The position numbers were made by a program, and so were the translations under genes. From Chryseobacterium sp. JUb7 (lineage in GTDB: Bacteria; Bacteroidota; Bacteroidia; Flavobacteriales; Weeksellaceae): 64,000 bases of DNA. Positions 1 through 8,975 of this stretch are shown here, piece by piece. The DNA lies in the NCBI RefSeq assembly GCF_024806495.1, contig NZ_JANUFF010000015.1, positions 1-64,000 on the forward strand, written 5' to 3'. The stretch's first letter is position 1. Each line of letters opens with the position of its first letter. The notes under the pieces are model-generated. The model was not told the origin of the DNA, made no database searches, and saw only the letters and a list, made by a program, of their open reading frames with translations.

Positions 1-106
1 ACATTGTATAATCTCGCTGCGTGCGCTTGGCTTTTATCTTATCTCGATTTTCCATAATAAGTCTATTTTGTGTAAACTTATTGTAGGACGGGACAAACTA
101 AAAAAG
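1..106. other. Window edge, unassigned sequence
   Basis: No complete gene can be seen in the first 106 bases. The stretch precedes a strong terminator, so it is probably the 3' end of a gene or structured RNA that begins outside the window. A short open frame on the plus strand ends at a TAA near base 57, but it is too short to identify. The sequence around 75-95 faintly recalls the region before the tRNA-like end of tmRNA, but the T-arm and acceptor that would prove it are absent. Confidence 0.3.
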
Positions 107-136
107 AAAAGCATTTCACTTCGAAATGCTTTTTTT
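107..136 (+). terminator. Rho-independent terminator
   Basis: An 11-bp stem (arms 107-117 and 123-133, AAAGCATTTC type) with a 5-nt loop is followed by a run of T on the plus strand. It ends whatever transcript enters from the left edge. T-rich sequence on the other side could let it work in both directions. Confidence 0.75.
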
Positions 137-137
137 G

Positions 138-486
138 TGGTGTTGAAATATACTATTGCTGATTAATGTGATTATTCATTATGATATGACTTATTTTTAG
201 GTTTAATTTTTAATGATTAATCTTTTAATTAACAATTTTTATTAATTATTAGTAAAATATAATGATACAGACGATGAATTTTTTTTCAGGAAAAATATTA
301 TATACAACGATTGTTTTGCTAAACATTTTTAATTTCCAATAGTAAAAAAGCTTCTTAAGGTTTTAAAATAATCATTCTTTAATTAATTTTAGTGTAGTTA
401 ACTGTTTGTTTTTCAAATAAATATTGGTTTGATATGTTAACTGTTATTAACATATTTGTCCCCATTAAATACTAAAATTGAAAAAC
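138..486. promoter_or_regulatory. AT-rich leader of the susCD pair with a 9-6-9 inverted repeat
   Basis: About 350 very AT-rich bases without a gene. The one notable feature is an inverted repeat at 432-455: arms ATATGTTAA and TTAACATAT with a 6-nt spacer, about 30 bases before the susC ATG. It has the size of an operator, but in such AT-rich DNA it could arise by chance. I found no exact TAnnTTTG promoter box close to the start. Confidence 0.35.
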
Positions 487-3321
487 ATGAATGTGAAACT
501 ATGCATTATAACGACTGCTGCTTTATTCTTTACAGGGCAGGTTGTAATGGGACAAAAGAAAACGAATGATTCAATACAAGAAAAAAATATTGAAGAGGTT
601 GTAGTAACGGGATATCAGAAGAAATCAAAAGATGAGGTGACTTCAGCAATTACTGTTGTTTCAGGTAAAGCATTATCAAATTTTTCCTCTTCCACAATGG
701 GGACTAATGCTTTACAGGGTAAAGCTGCCGGTGTAGACATCGCTGCTTTAAATGGTAAACCAGGTGGAGGATCAATGATAAATATTTGTGGATTAGGGAA
801 TATTACAACAACTGTAGGGGCATCAAACCCTTTGTTTGTTATTGATGGGTTCATCGTAGGTAATGATCAGAGAGCGCAGGATGTTTTCAATTCCATAAAT
901 CCAAATGATTATGAAAATATATCTATTTTAAAAGATGCCGCCGCTGCTGCTATTTATGGATCGCAGGGAGCAAATGGTGTTATTGTTTTGACTACAAAAA
1001 GTGGAAAATCAGGAAAACCTGTTATTACCTTAAGTTCTCGTATAGGATTCTCTGAAAAAATTAAAGATATCAATTTCAGAATGATGAATTCTGCTGAAAA
1101 AATTGATTATGAGAAAAAAATGTTGGGCCTTGGAGTTGCAGGATACACAAACTGGACGGATGCAAACATGGCTTCGGCCTTAGCTTTAGACCATAATTGG
1201 CAAAAAGATATTTTGAGAACTTCTGCAATAGAATCTTATCAAGTTGGGATACGAGGAGGGAATGAAAAATCAAAATATACTTTCTCATTAGGCTATGATT
1301 CGGATAATGGGATTGTTGAAAATGTTCATGCTTATAAACGCTATACGGGGAGAATGAAGTATGAAGCCAATCCTACTGACAGATTGAATATAGGAGGTTC
1401 AATGGGCGTGAATTATACGATGTCTCAAGAAATAAGAGACAGAAATAATGCTCAAAATCCATTTAGAGCAATGTATTCTTATAATCCTTATGAGCCAGTT
1501 TATAATGCAGATGGAACTTATAATCCAACAAAGCAAGGTTTCCCTATTTTAGAGGCTTTAAAGAATAATCCTGAAAATATTAATTCTTTAATTTTTGACG
1601 GAAATATTTTTGCTCAATATAAAATTGCTAATGGACTGAATTTCAAAACTCAGCTGGGTGGCTACTTTAATAATATCAGAAGAACTTCTAAGACTTTAAG
1701 AGGTTCATATTTAGATACCATCTTAGGAATAAATGGGAGTGTTGTGGAGCAGAATCAAAATCGTTTCAGATATACAAATTCTAATACACTTAATTATGTA
1801 AAGTCTTTTGGTGATCATAGTTTTGATTTATTAGGATTAGTCGAATACACTGAATTTAGAAATGATTATATCAGCGGAACGGGTAGAAACTTTTCATCAC
1901 CTTCTTTAAGCGAACTGGATAACGCTTCAACTCCTTTTGAAGTGAAAGGGTATAATGAGCTCTACAGAACCTTCTCTTATGGAGCCTTTTTAACCTATGA
2001 CTATGCAAAGAAATATGTATTAACGGCTTCAATCCGACAAGATAAAGACTCGAGATTTGGTAAAAATAATACTTTGTCGGAGCCATTCTGGTCATTAAGC
2101 GCTGCCTGGAATCTTACCAATGAAGACTTCTTAAAGTCAAATGATGTTTTGTCGTTATTAAAACTTAGAGCTTCTATCGGAACTAGAGGTTACAATAATA
2201 TTGGTCTCAATCTGAATAATGTATTAATGTCAGGAAGTAGCTACGGAAGTAATCCTACGATTTCTCCAAATGCTAATTATGGAAATGCCGATTTAAAATG
2301 GGAAGTTACTAAGTCACAGAATTATGGTGCTGAATTTGGATTCGTAAAAAATAGAGTAAGAGGTACTTTAGACTATTTCATTGATCAAAAAAAGGATTTT
2401 ATCCTATTTGTTCCTAACCTTAGTTCAGAAGGAGGAGCTTATTCTCAGAGTATCAATGCGGGAGATCTTAAAAATAAAGGTTTAGAGGCTAGCTTATCTG
2501 TAGATATCATAAAATCTAAAGATTTTGTATGGAGTGTAAGAGCTAATACAAGTTTAATGAGCTATAAACTTAATAAGTTAAGAGATAAAGAAACAGAAAG
2601 AGTGGTTGGCTCAATCAATATGTTAAGAGAAGGTCAGGAGCCGTTTTCTTTTTATTTAGTTAGAAGTGCCGGGATTAATCCTGAAAATGGGAATGAAATT
2701 TATTATACAAAAGATGGAGGCACTACAGAAATATACAATTCTAATGATGCTGTTTTGTTAGAAGGAAAATCTCCACTCCCTAAATTATATGGAGGCTTTG
2801 GGACTTCATTATCATATAAAGGATTTGATCTTCAGGCTGATTTTACTTATAAATCAGGGAATTATACGTACAACTACATGGCACTTAATATGTTGAACTA
2901 TGCAAATGGTACAACTAGTAATATGAGAGCCGACGCAGCAGATTATTGGACTGCACCAGGGCAAACGGATGTTTTGCCTAGACCGAATAATACAAATAAT
3001 GCCCCAGGAGGTATAACTGGTCTGCAGACAACAGATAGATTTTTACAGGATGCTTCATACATAAGATTGAGAAACGTAAGTATAGGATATACTTTTGATA
3101 AAAGATCATTTGGGGAGTCATTCCCGGTAAATAAAATTAGACTGTCGCTTACTGGTCAAAACCTGGCAACCTGGACAAAATTCCAGGGAGATCCTGAGGT
3201 GTCAATTGGTTCTGGGGAAAATCAGACAGGGGCTGGACAGACATTTATTAACGGAGCTTTCGCCTTATACAGTTATCCGGCAGTAAAAACATATTTATTC
3301 GGAATAGAAGTAGAATTTTAA
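487..3321 (+). CDS. SusC/RagA-type TonB-dependent outer-membrane receptor
   Basis: A 944-residue outer-membrane transporter that would import an oligomeric nutrient, driven by TonB, with the SusD-like lipoprotein encoded 15 nt downstream as its lid. The N-terminus is a signal peptide ending near VVMGQ, followed by a TonB-box-like IEEVVVTGY, a plug domain (LQGKAAGVDI, PLFVIDG, ILKDAAAAAIYGSQGANGVI, all SusC hallmarks) and a long beta-barrel ending in an aromatic residue (VEF). The ~90-residue CarboxypepD_reg-like domain that many SusC proteins carry before the TonB box is missing. A TTG at 478 could extend the frame by three codons, but ATG at 487 directly begins the signal peptide and is preferred. 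No hydrolase or sigma/anti-sigma pair lies beside it, so the substrate is unknown. Confidence 0.93.
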   Translation: MNVKLCIITTAALFFTGQVVMGQKKTNDSIQEKNIEEVVVTGYQKKSKDEVTSAITVVSGKALSNFSSSTMGTNALQGKAAGVDIAALNGKPGGGSMINICGLGNITTTVGASNPLFVIDGFIVGNDQRAQDVFNSINPNDYENISILKDAAAAAIYGSQGANGVIVLTTKSGKSGKPVITLSSRIGFSEKIKDINFRMMNSAEKIDYEKKMLGLGVAGYTNWTDANMASALALDHNWQKDILRTSAIESYQVGIRGGNEKSKYTFSLGYDSDNGIVENVHAYKRYTGRMKYEANPTDRLNIGGSMGVNYTMSQEIRDRNNAQNPFRAMYSYNPYEPVYNADGTYNPTKQGFPILEALKNNPENINSLIFDGNIFAQYKIANGLNFKTQLGGYFNNIRRTSKTLRGSYLDTILGINGSVVEQNQNRFRYTNSNTLNYVKSFGDHSFDLLGLVEYTEFRNDYISGTGRNFSSPSLSELDNASTPFEVKGYNELYRTFSYGAFLTYDYAKKYVLTASIRQDKDSRFGKNNTLSEPFWSLSAAWNLTNEDFLKSNDVLSLLKLRASIGTRGYNNIGLNLNNVLMSGSSYGSNPTISPNANYGNADLKWEVTKSQNYGAEFGFVKNRVRGTLDYFIDQKKDFILFVPNLSSEGGAYSQSINAGDLKNKGLEASLSVDIIKSKDFVWSVRANTSLMSYKLNKLRDKETERVVGSINMLREGQEPFSFYLVRSAGINPENGNEIYYTKDGGTTEIYNSNDAVLLEGKSPLPKLYGGFGTSLSYKGFDLQADFTYKSGNYTYNYMALNMLNYANGTTSNMRADAADYWTAPGQTDVLPRPNNTNNAPGGITGLQTTDRFLQDASYIRLRNVSIGYTFDKRSFGESFPVNKIRLSLTGQNLATWTKFQGDPEVSIGSGENQTGAGQTFINGAFALYSYPAVKTYLFGIEVEF

Positions 3322-3336
3322 AAACACATAGAATTT

Positions 3337-4803
3337 ATGAAAAAAATTTTTAATATATCGTTATTATCTCTGGTATCCTTATTTTCATTACAATGTAGTG
3401 ATGATAGATTTGATGTTCTTCCAAACAATCAGGATTCTCCAGAAACGATTTTTACGACAGAAGCAAACTATAGACTGGTATTAGATGGAGCTTATGATGC
3501 CTTTAAAAGCCCTACATATTATAATGGCGATACGGGAAGCTCTATTATTTTGGGAGATGTATTGGCTGATAATCTTATATTAAATACACAGGGTAGACAA
3601 ACTAATAAAGCGGCGTACGAATGGTCTTACACTCCTCAGAGTGGTGCTGTAACATCTTTATATTCCTCGGCATATTATGTAATTTCCAGAGCAAATATTG
3701 TATTAGATAACCTTAATAAAGTGCCTTATACTAATTACATGAAAAATGTAGAAGCCGAGGCAAAGGCAATCAGAGCGATAGCTCATTTCGATCTAGCGAG
3801 AGCTTATGCAAAAATACCAACACAAAGTGCAGACGCATCATCATCTTTAGGGGTGGCTTATGTAACGACTTTTGATCCGAATATAAAATTATCAAGAGAT
3901 GCATCTGTTACTGTAACTTATGATAAAATTATCGCTGATTTACAGGAAGCTTTATCCAAAATAAATACTGATAACGGAACTATTGGAAGACTGAATAAAA
4001 CATCTGTATTAGGTTTTTTGTCCAGAGTTTATCTGTATAAAGGAGATTACGACAAGGCTATACAATACGGAGAACAATGTATTTCAGCAAGCCCATCGGT
4101 AGGAGCAAATGCTAATTTTGTAAATATTTGGAGAGATGCGTCTGATGATGGAGAGCTGTTTTCTATTTTGAACGCTAACGTTAGTAATGATAATGTGAAT
4201 GTTGGAGTGGCTTATAATCAAAACTCATCAGGAATTCGTTCAGAATATAATGTAAACTATGATTTGTTCACAAAATATGGAAGCTCAGATGTAAGAACCT
4301 CTGCATATGTTCTTACTGCTAACTTTGGATCAACTCCTTACAATAATGTCATAAAATATAGATCAAGAACAGGTTCCACAGTTGGTCAGGTTGTAGATGT
4401 TAAATTTTTAAGATCAGCAGAAGTATACCTTAATGTGGCAGAAGCATATATGAAATCGGCTACACCAAATCCGGTACGGGCGATTCAGCTACTTAATATT
4501 TTAAGAGCTCAAAGGTATTCATCTTATATTCCGGGAGCAGAAACAGGAACAAATCTGTTAAATGCTATTTATAATGAAAGAAGATTAGAGCTAGCTTTTG
4601 AAAACGATAGATTTTGGACAATCAAAAGATTAGGACAATCTGTTGTAAGATCAGATTTTGGATCAGCGGCTAATGGAGGAGGAGGAGATGCTCCTACAGG
4701 AGCATTGAAAACATTGCCTGCCAATAGTTTTAGATTTGTATTGCCAATCCCACAAGATGCAATTAACTTAAATCCTAATTTGGTTCAAAACCCAGGATAC
4801 TAA
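3337..4803 (+). CDS. SusD/RagB-family nutrient-binding outer-membrane lipoprotein
   Basis: A 488-residue surface lipoprotein that would cap the SusC barrel and capture substrate. Residues 1-20 form a lipoprotein signal with lipobox LFSLQC (Cys20). The N-terminal region has TPR-like helices (AYDAFKSP, SRANIVLDN, AEAKAIRAIAHFDLARAYA), and the C-terminal part has the SusD signature VKFLRSAEVYLNVAEAYM followed by ERRLELAFENDRFWTIKRLG. It starts 15 nt after susC and is certainly co-transcribed. A strong terminator follows immediately. Substrate cannot be deduced because no degradative enzyme is linked. Confidence 0.93.
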   Translation: MKKIFNISLLSLVSLFSLQCSDDRFDVLPNNQDSPETIFTTEANYRLVLDGAYDAFKSPTYYNGDTGSSIILGDVLADNLILNTQGRQTNKAAYEWSYTPQSGAVTSLYSSAYYVISRANIVLDNLNKVPYTNYMKNVEAEAKAIRAIAHFDLARAYAKIPTQSADASSSLGVAYVTTFDPNIKLSRDASVTVTYDKIIADLQEALSKINTDNGTIGRLNKTSVLGFLSRVYLYKGDYDKAIQYGEQCISASPSVGANANFVNIWRDASDDGELFSILNANVSNDNVNVGVAYNQNSSGIRSEYNVNYDLFTKYGSSDVRTSAYVLTANFGSTPYNNVIKYRSRTGSTVGQVVDVKFLRSAEVYLNVAEAYMKSATPNPVRAIQLLNILRAQRYSSYIPGAETGTNLLNAIYNERRLELAFENDRFWTIKRLGQSVVRSDFGSAANGGGGDAPTGALKTLPANSFRFVLPIPQDAINLNPNLVQNPGY

Positions 4804-4810
4804 TAATTTA

Positions 4811-4838
4811 AAAGCTCTGCTTCGGCAGGGCTTTTTTT
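4811..4838 (+). terminator. Terminator after susD
   Basis: The stem AAGCTCTGC / GCAGGGCTT closed by a TTCG tetraloop is followed by seven T residues. It ends the susCD transcript and just reaches the 3' end of the convergent AraC gene. Confidence 0.85.
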
Positions 4839-5763
4839 ATGATCCCAAAAATAAAACTTTATCCTGATAGCTCTTTGGCGTCACGCCTACAAACTGTTTA
4901 AAGACTCTGGTAAAATAGTTAGCATCAGAAAAACCGGTTTGATAAGCCGTTTCTTTAATACTATTCTGGCTGGCTAACAATTCTTTTGCTTTGTTAATTC
5001 TTTCCTGCAGAATAAACTCATTCGGAGAGGTACCCAGTTCATCCTTAAACATTTTAAAGAAATTCGACTTGCTTACATAAGCCAACTTGGCAATGCTGTC
5101 AATAGACAGCTTCTGGTGTAGATTTTTTTTAATATAATCCACTGCAAAACCAATTCTTGACTTATTTTTAGCGATATTTTTTTCTACCATACTTCGTGCC
5201 TGAGTCTGCATCAGCCGGATTAGAAGTTCCTTTAGTGCAAAGTCTGCCATAATATCCTTTTGTGAATTATCATCCATTGCAATTCTCATAATATTGTTCG
5301 TGGCAGAAGCCAGAGATTGATTATTAAAAAGAAAGTATTCATCCAGTTCAATATTCCATTGAGAAGTTTCGTCAACTTTCGGAAGATGGTAGTTGAGATG
5401 ATTCAGAGAATTCTCAATAAATTCAGGGTTCAGACTCAAAGAAATACATTGTGATGGCGTTTCATCAGCTTCAGGAAAATCAATAACCATAGTTTCTCCG
5501 GGCGATACCAGAACACTTTCTCCAGGAAAATAATCGAAATAACCGGTTTTATTATCAAGTTTCATATGCTTTTTCCCACGAAGCATAGCCGTAAATGCAA
5601 TCGTCTCAAAATGCAGTTTTACGTCGAAAGCAGCCTTGTGAGTTTCATAAATGCTAAATTCACAGTTGTTTAGATTGAATTTTGTCTGATTTTCAATTAG
5701 GCTCAAAAGCTGATTTTCCTTCTTTAATTCAGGAGTATTTAATAAAAATTTATGATCATTCAT
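4837..5763 (-). CDS. AraC-family transcriptional regulator
   Basis: A 308-residue DNA-binding regulator. The N-terminal ~190 residues resemble the cupin-like sensor domain of AraC regulators. Residues ~205-305 hold two helix-turn-helix motifs with the classical AraC pattern (SIDSIAKLAYVSKSNFFKMFK, then ETAYQTGFSDANYFTRVFK and GVTPKSY). It is divergent from the aldehyde dehydrogenase gene, with 181 bp between the starts. Together with the DUF779 gene downstream, this suggests it senses an alcohol or aldehyde and activates the oxidation genes. That link is inferred from position; the effector is not known. Confidence 0.9.
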   Translation of the reverse strand: MNDHKFLLNTPELKKENQLLSLIENQTKFNLNNCEFSIYETHKAAFDVKLHFETIAFTAMLRGKKHMKLDNKTGYFDYFPGESVLVSPGETMVIDFPEADETPSQCISLSLNPEFIENSLNHLNYHLPKVDETSQWNIELDEYFLFNNQSLASATNNIMRIAMDDNSQKDIMADFALKELLIRLMQTQARSMVEKNIAKNKSRIGFAVDYIKKNLHQKLSIDSIAKLAYVSKSNFFKMFKDELGTSPNEFILQERINKAKELLASQNSIKETAYQTGFSDANYFTRVFKQFVGVTPKSYQDKVLFLGS

Positions 5764-5792
5764 CTCTAAACATTTTTTGTTGCCCGTTTACT

Positions 5793-5800
5793 CAAATATA
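5793..5800 (-). promoter_or_regulatory. Candidate -7 box of the AraC gene
   Basis: TATATTTG on the minus strand matches the Bacteroidota TAnnTTTG -7 consensus and lies 30 nt upstream of the AraC start. No TTG was found at the expected -33 spacing, so this is only half a promoter. Confidence 0.35.
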
Positions 5801-5944
5801 GAAAATTATCAACGTATATAACTGTTAATGAAATGATAAAATTAGCAGTCTGCACGATTTTGATATTTTTTTATACGATTGTGCTATACGAATGTCAGCG
5901 GTAAGTGTAATTTGGCAATAGATAAAAATTAAAATTACACTAAT

Positions 5945-7474
5945 ATGAGCACTACAACACAACAGCAATCAGACACTCTTTTGAAGTGGCCTGAATTCAA
6001 AAACAGATATGATAATTATATTGACGGAAAATTTACAGCGCCGGTAAACGGACAGTATTTTGACGTTGTTTCACCAGTTGACGGCAGAAACTTCACACAG
6101 GCGGCTCATTCATCCAAAGAAGACTTGGAATTGGCTGTTAATGCTGCTGATAAAGCTTTTCAAACCTGGAAAGATACATCTTCTACACAGAGAAGTATTA
6201 TTTTAAACAAAATTGCCGACAGGATTGAGGAAAACCTTGAATATTTAGCTACAGTGGAAACAATCGATAACGGAAAAGCGGTAAGAGAAACACTGGCAGC
6301 TGATTTACCTCTGGCCATTGATCACTTTAGGTATTTTGCGTCAGTAATCAGGGCAGATGAAGGTTCTCACAACGAATTGGATAAAGATACGGTTTCATTA
6401 ATTGTTCACGAGCCACTGGGGGTAATCGCTCAGATCATTCCATGGAATTTTCCTTTGTTAATGGCAATCTGGAAGCTTGCTCCGGCGTTGGCAGCAGGAA
6501 ACTGCGTCGTTTTAAAACCGGCAGAAAGTACACCTATTTCTATTATGGTTTTAATGGAAATCATAGGAGATCTGCTTCCTGATGGAGTGGTAAATATCGT
6601 TAACGGTTTTGGAGCAGAATTAGGAAGAGCATTGGTTACCAATCCAAAGGTTGCAAAAGCCGCTTTCACGGGTTCTACAGCCACGGGTCGTCTGGTAATG
6701 CAGTATGCAACCGAAAATATCATTCCGGTAACATTGGAATTAGGAGGGAAATCTCCAAATGTTTTCTTCAGTTCAGTGATGGATGCAGATGATGAGTTTT
6801 TAGATAAAGCGATTGAAGGAGCGGTTCTTTTTGCTTTAAATCAAGGAGAGATCTGTACTTGTCCGTCAAGATTATTGGTTCAGGAAGATATTGCAGATGC
6901 TTTCATTGCAAAAGTGATCGAAAGAGTAAAAGCCATTAAGGTAGGAAATCCATTGGATAAAACGGTAATGATGGGAGCACAGGCTTCTCAGATTCAAAAA
7001 GATAAAATTCTTTCTTACATCAAATTAGGAAAAGAGGAAGGTGCTGAGGTTCTTGTCGGAGGCGATGTAAACCATGTTGGAGAAGGTCTTGAAAGCGGTT
7101 ACTACATTCAGCCGACAATCTTTAAAGGAAACAACAGAATGAGAATTTTCCAGGAAGAAATTTTCGGGCCTGTTTTGGCATTCACGACATTCAAAGATGA
7201 AGAAGAAGGTATCAAAATCGCTAACGATACAATTTACGGCCTTGGAGCAGGAGTATGGACGAGAGATGCACATCAGCTGTATAATGTTCCGCGTCAGATC
7301 CAGGCGGGTAGAGTTTGGGTAAACCAGTATCATTCTTACCCTGCAGGAGCGCCTTTTGGGGGGTACAAGCAGTCAGGAATCGGTCGTGAGAACCATAAAA
7401 TGATGTTGGATCATTACCGTCAGACCAAAAACATGTTGATTTCATACAACAAAAACAAACTAGGTTTCTTTTAA
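5945..7474 (+). CDS. NAD-dependent aldehyde dehydrogenase (AldB/ExaC type)
   Basis: A 509-residue cytoplasmic enzyme that would oxidise acetaldehyde or a similar aliphatic aldehyde to the acid. Catalytic residues are visible: Glu265 in LELGGKSPN and Cys304 in NQGEICTCPSR. The double cysteine context GEICTCPSR is typical of the AldB/ExaC/AcoD acetaldehyde dehydrogenase group. The cofactor region IPWNFPLLM and VLKPAESTP is intact. It is divergent from an AraC regulator and followed by a zinc alcohol dehydrogenase and a DUF779 protein, a combination that recurs around this enzyme class. The length is normal and the frame is intact. Confidence 0.93.
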   Translation: MSTTTQQQSDTLLKWPEFKNRYDNYIDGKFTAPVNGQYFDVVSPVDGRNFTQAAHSSKEDLELAVNAADKAFQTWKDTSSTQRSIILNKIADRIEENLEYLATVETIDNGKAVRETLAADLPLAIDHFRYFASVIRADEGSHNELDKDTVSLIVHEPLGVIAQIIPWNFPLLMAIWKLAPALAAGNCVVLKPAESTPISIMVLMEIIGDLLPDGVVNIVNGFGAELGRALVTNPKVAKAAFTGSTATGRLVMQYATENIIPVTLELGGKSPNVFFSSVMDADDEFLDKAIEGAVLFALNQGEICTCPSRLLVQEDIADAFIAKVIERVKAIKVGNPLDKTVMMGAQASQIQKDKILSYIKLGKEEGAEVLVGGDVNHVGEGLESGYYIQPTIFKGNNRMRIFQEEIFGPVLAFTTFKDEEEGIKIANDTIYGLGAGVWTRDAHQLYNVPRQIQAGRVWVNQYHSYPAGAPFGGYKQSGIGRENHKMMLDHYRQTKNMLISYNKNKLGFF

Positions 7475-7486
7475 TTTTAAATATTA

Positions 7487-7606
7487 GGGCGTGCCCGTTT
7501 TCCCCGTCTCGGCAACGGGGAAAAACGGTCGGGCTATCCAGGGCTTCACTTCGTTTCGGTGCTCCGCACTCTCGTTTTTCAAACGAGACCCTTTCTATCC
7601 CTCACG
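7487..7606. repeat. Bacteroidota interspersed repeat (GGGCGT...GTCGGGCTATCC...ATCCCTCACG type)
   Basis: This 120-bp block is GC-rich compared with its surroundings and has the familiar order GGGCGTGCCC, GTCGGGCTATCC, CACTTCGTTTCGGTGCTCCGCACTC, CTATCCCTCACG seen in intergenic repeats of Flavobacteriia. Two internal hairpins are present: TTTTCCCCGT with ACGGGGAAAA, and TCGTTT with AAACGA. Such elements are non-coding and occur many times per genome. Only this one full copy is in the window. Confidence 0.65.
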
Positions 7607-7666
7607 TAAAAATATTCGTTCTTATCTGAACATTTCAGATGAGCAATAGATCTTATGTCTTTGCTG

Positions 7667-7702
7667 AGCCTTGTCAAGGTTCAAAACCTTGACAAGGCTT
7701 TT
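7667..7702. repeat. Perfect 15-bp hairpin, terminator-like
   Basis: Arms 7667-7681 and 7685-7699 (AGCCTTGTCAAGGTT and its complement) enclose a 3-nt loop. The arm is itself partly palindromic (CCTTGTCAAGG). Only a short T run follows, so it may be a weak terminator or a repeat-associated hairpin. Confidence 0.55.
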
Positions 7703-7791
7703 ACATAAAAAATTGCAAGGTAAAATCCTTTGCAGTAAAACAATTGTCAATTTAAATAAACTAAAAGCTAACTCAAAAAAATCAAAATATT

Positions 7792-8829
7792 ATGATTCCA
7801 AAAACAATGAAAGCAGCGGTTGTTCAAGGCTATGGACAACCTTTAAAGATAGAAGAGGTGCCTGTAAAAGTACCGGGAAGATATGAAGTATTGGTCAAAG
7901 TAATCGCCTGTGGAGTTTGTCACACCGATTTACATGCTGTTGATGGTGACTGGCCTGCAAAACCAAAAATGCCTTTAATTCCGGGGCACGAAGGAGTCGG
8001 AATTGTGGTGGCCTGCGGACCTGAAGCTCAGGTGAAGGAAGGAGATGCTGTTGGAGTTCCATGGTTGTATTCTGCCTGCGGATGTTGCGATTATTGTATC
8101 ACAGGTTGGGAAACATTGTGTGAAGCTCAGAAAAATGGAGGTTACAGTGTCGACGGAGGTTTTGCTGAATATGTAATTGCTGATTCAAGATATGTGGGGC
8201 ATTTAAAATCAGATGTTAACTTTTTAGAAATTGCTCCCATCCTTTGTGCGGGAGTGACGGTCTATAAAGGTTTAAAGGAAACAGAAACAAAACCGGGAGA
8301 ATGGGTTGCTATTTCAGGAATCGGAGGATTGGGACATGTTGCGGTACAATATGCAAAAGCAATGGGAATGCACGTTGCGGCAATTGATGTTGCAGATGAT
8401 AAGCTGGAGTTGGCAAAAAAATTAGGAGCAGACTTAGTTGTTAATGCAAAAAACACAGACCCAGGTGAATATCTACATAAAGAAGTCGGCGGAATGCACG
8501 GCGCATTGATTACGGCAGTTTCTCCGATCGCCTTCAAACAGGGAATTGATGTATTGAGAAGAAAAGGAACGATTGCCCTGAACGGACTTCCTCCCGGTTC
8601 TTTTGAACTTCCGATTTTTGAAACAGTGCTGAAAAGAATTACCGTAAGAGGATCGATTGTAGGAACGAGAAAAGACCTTCAGGAAGCATTGGATTTTGCC
8701 AATGAAGGATTGGTGAAAGCAACAGTGACTTCAGCAAAACTGAAAGATATCAATGATGTTTTCGATAAAATGAAAAAAGGGCAGATTGACGGTAGAATTG
8801 TACTCGATATTGCCGGAAGTGCCAGCTAA
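7792..8829 (+). CDS. Zinc-dependent alcohol dehydrogenase (AdhP type)
   Basis: A 345-residue medium-chain dehydrogenase that would interconvert primary alcohols such as ethanol and their aldehydes with NAD(H). Catalytic zinc ligands: Cys43 in CGVCHTD and His66 in GHEGVG, with a later Cys in ILCAGVT. The structural zinc site is Cys96, Cys99, Cys102 and Cys110. The Rossmann motif GIGGLGHVAVQYAKAMG is intact. Its product would feed the aldehyde dehydrogenase encoded 317 bp upstream. ATG at 7792 is used; a second ATG five codons in is also possible. A strong terminator follows. Confidence 0.93.
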   Translation: MIPKTMKAAVVQGYGQPLKIEEVPVKVPGRYEVLVKVIACGVCHTDLHAVDGDWPAKPKMPLIPGHEGVGIVVACGPEAQVKEGDAVGVPWLYSACGCCDYCITGWETLCEAQKNGGYSVDGGFAEYVIADSRYVGHLKSDVNFLEIAPILCAGVTVYKGLKETETKPGEWVAISGIGGLGHVAVQYAKAMGMHVAAIDVADDKLELAKKLGADLVVNAKNTDPGEYLHKEVGGMHGALITAVSPIAFKQGIDVLRRKGTIALNGLPPGSFELPIFETVLKRITVRGSIVGTRKDLQEALDFANEGLVKATVTSAKLKDINDVFDKMKKGQIDGRIVLDIAGSAS

Positions 8830-8851
8830 ATTATGATGAGTTTTTTTAAGA

Positions 8852-8882
8852 TTCGGCGAAATGAAATTTCGCCGAACTTTTT
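8852..8882 (+). terminator. Terminator after the alcohol dehydrogenase
   Basis: Stem TTCGGCGAAAT / ATTTCGCCGAA with a very short loop, followed by CTTTTT on the plus strand. It separates the alcohol dehydrogenase from the DUF779 gene. Confidence 0.75.
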
Positions 8883-8898
8883 AACTTTATATAAAAAA

Positions 8899-8933
8899 TG
8901 TCATTGCGAGAAACGAAGAAACGAAGCAATCTC
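8899..8933. repeat. Short interspersed repeat, TGTCATTGCGAG...GAAGCAATCTC type
   Basis: This stretch (TGTCATTGCGAG, then AACGAAGCAATCTC) matches a non-coding repeat core familiar from many bacterial genomes. Here an extra AAACGAAG unit appears within it. It has no coding potential. Confidence 0.5.
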
Positions 8934-8975
8934 AGTAAGAATAGAATTTTTAGTTATTCAATAAAATAAAAGAAT

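Larger units (their letters stand above)
7475..7791. other. Intergenic region filled by repeat-like elements
   Basis: The 317 bases between the aldehyde and alcohol dehydrogenases contain no gene. They hold a GGGCGTGCCC...ATCCCTCACG interspersed repeat and a perfect hairpin, listed separately. The alcohol dehydrogenase may therefore have its own promoter rather than sharing the upstream transcript. Confidence 0.6.

Noticed and set aside
50..106. 3' end of tmRNA
   Set aside because: GTGTAAACTTATTGTAGGACGGG is suggestive, but the TTCGA T-loop, the acceptor strand and CCA are not present before the terminator.
7671..7886. 71-codon frame before the alcohol dehydrogenase
   Set aside because: It runs through a hairpin and into the alcohol dehydrogenase gene in another frame; composition is not protein-like.
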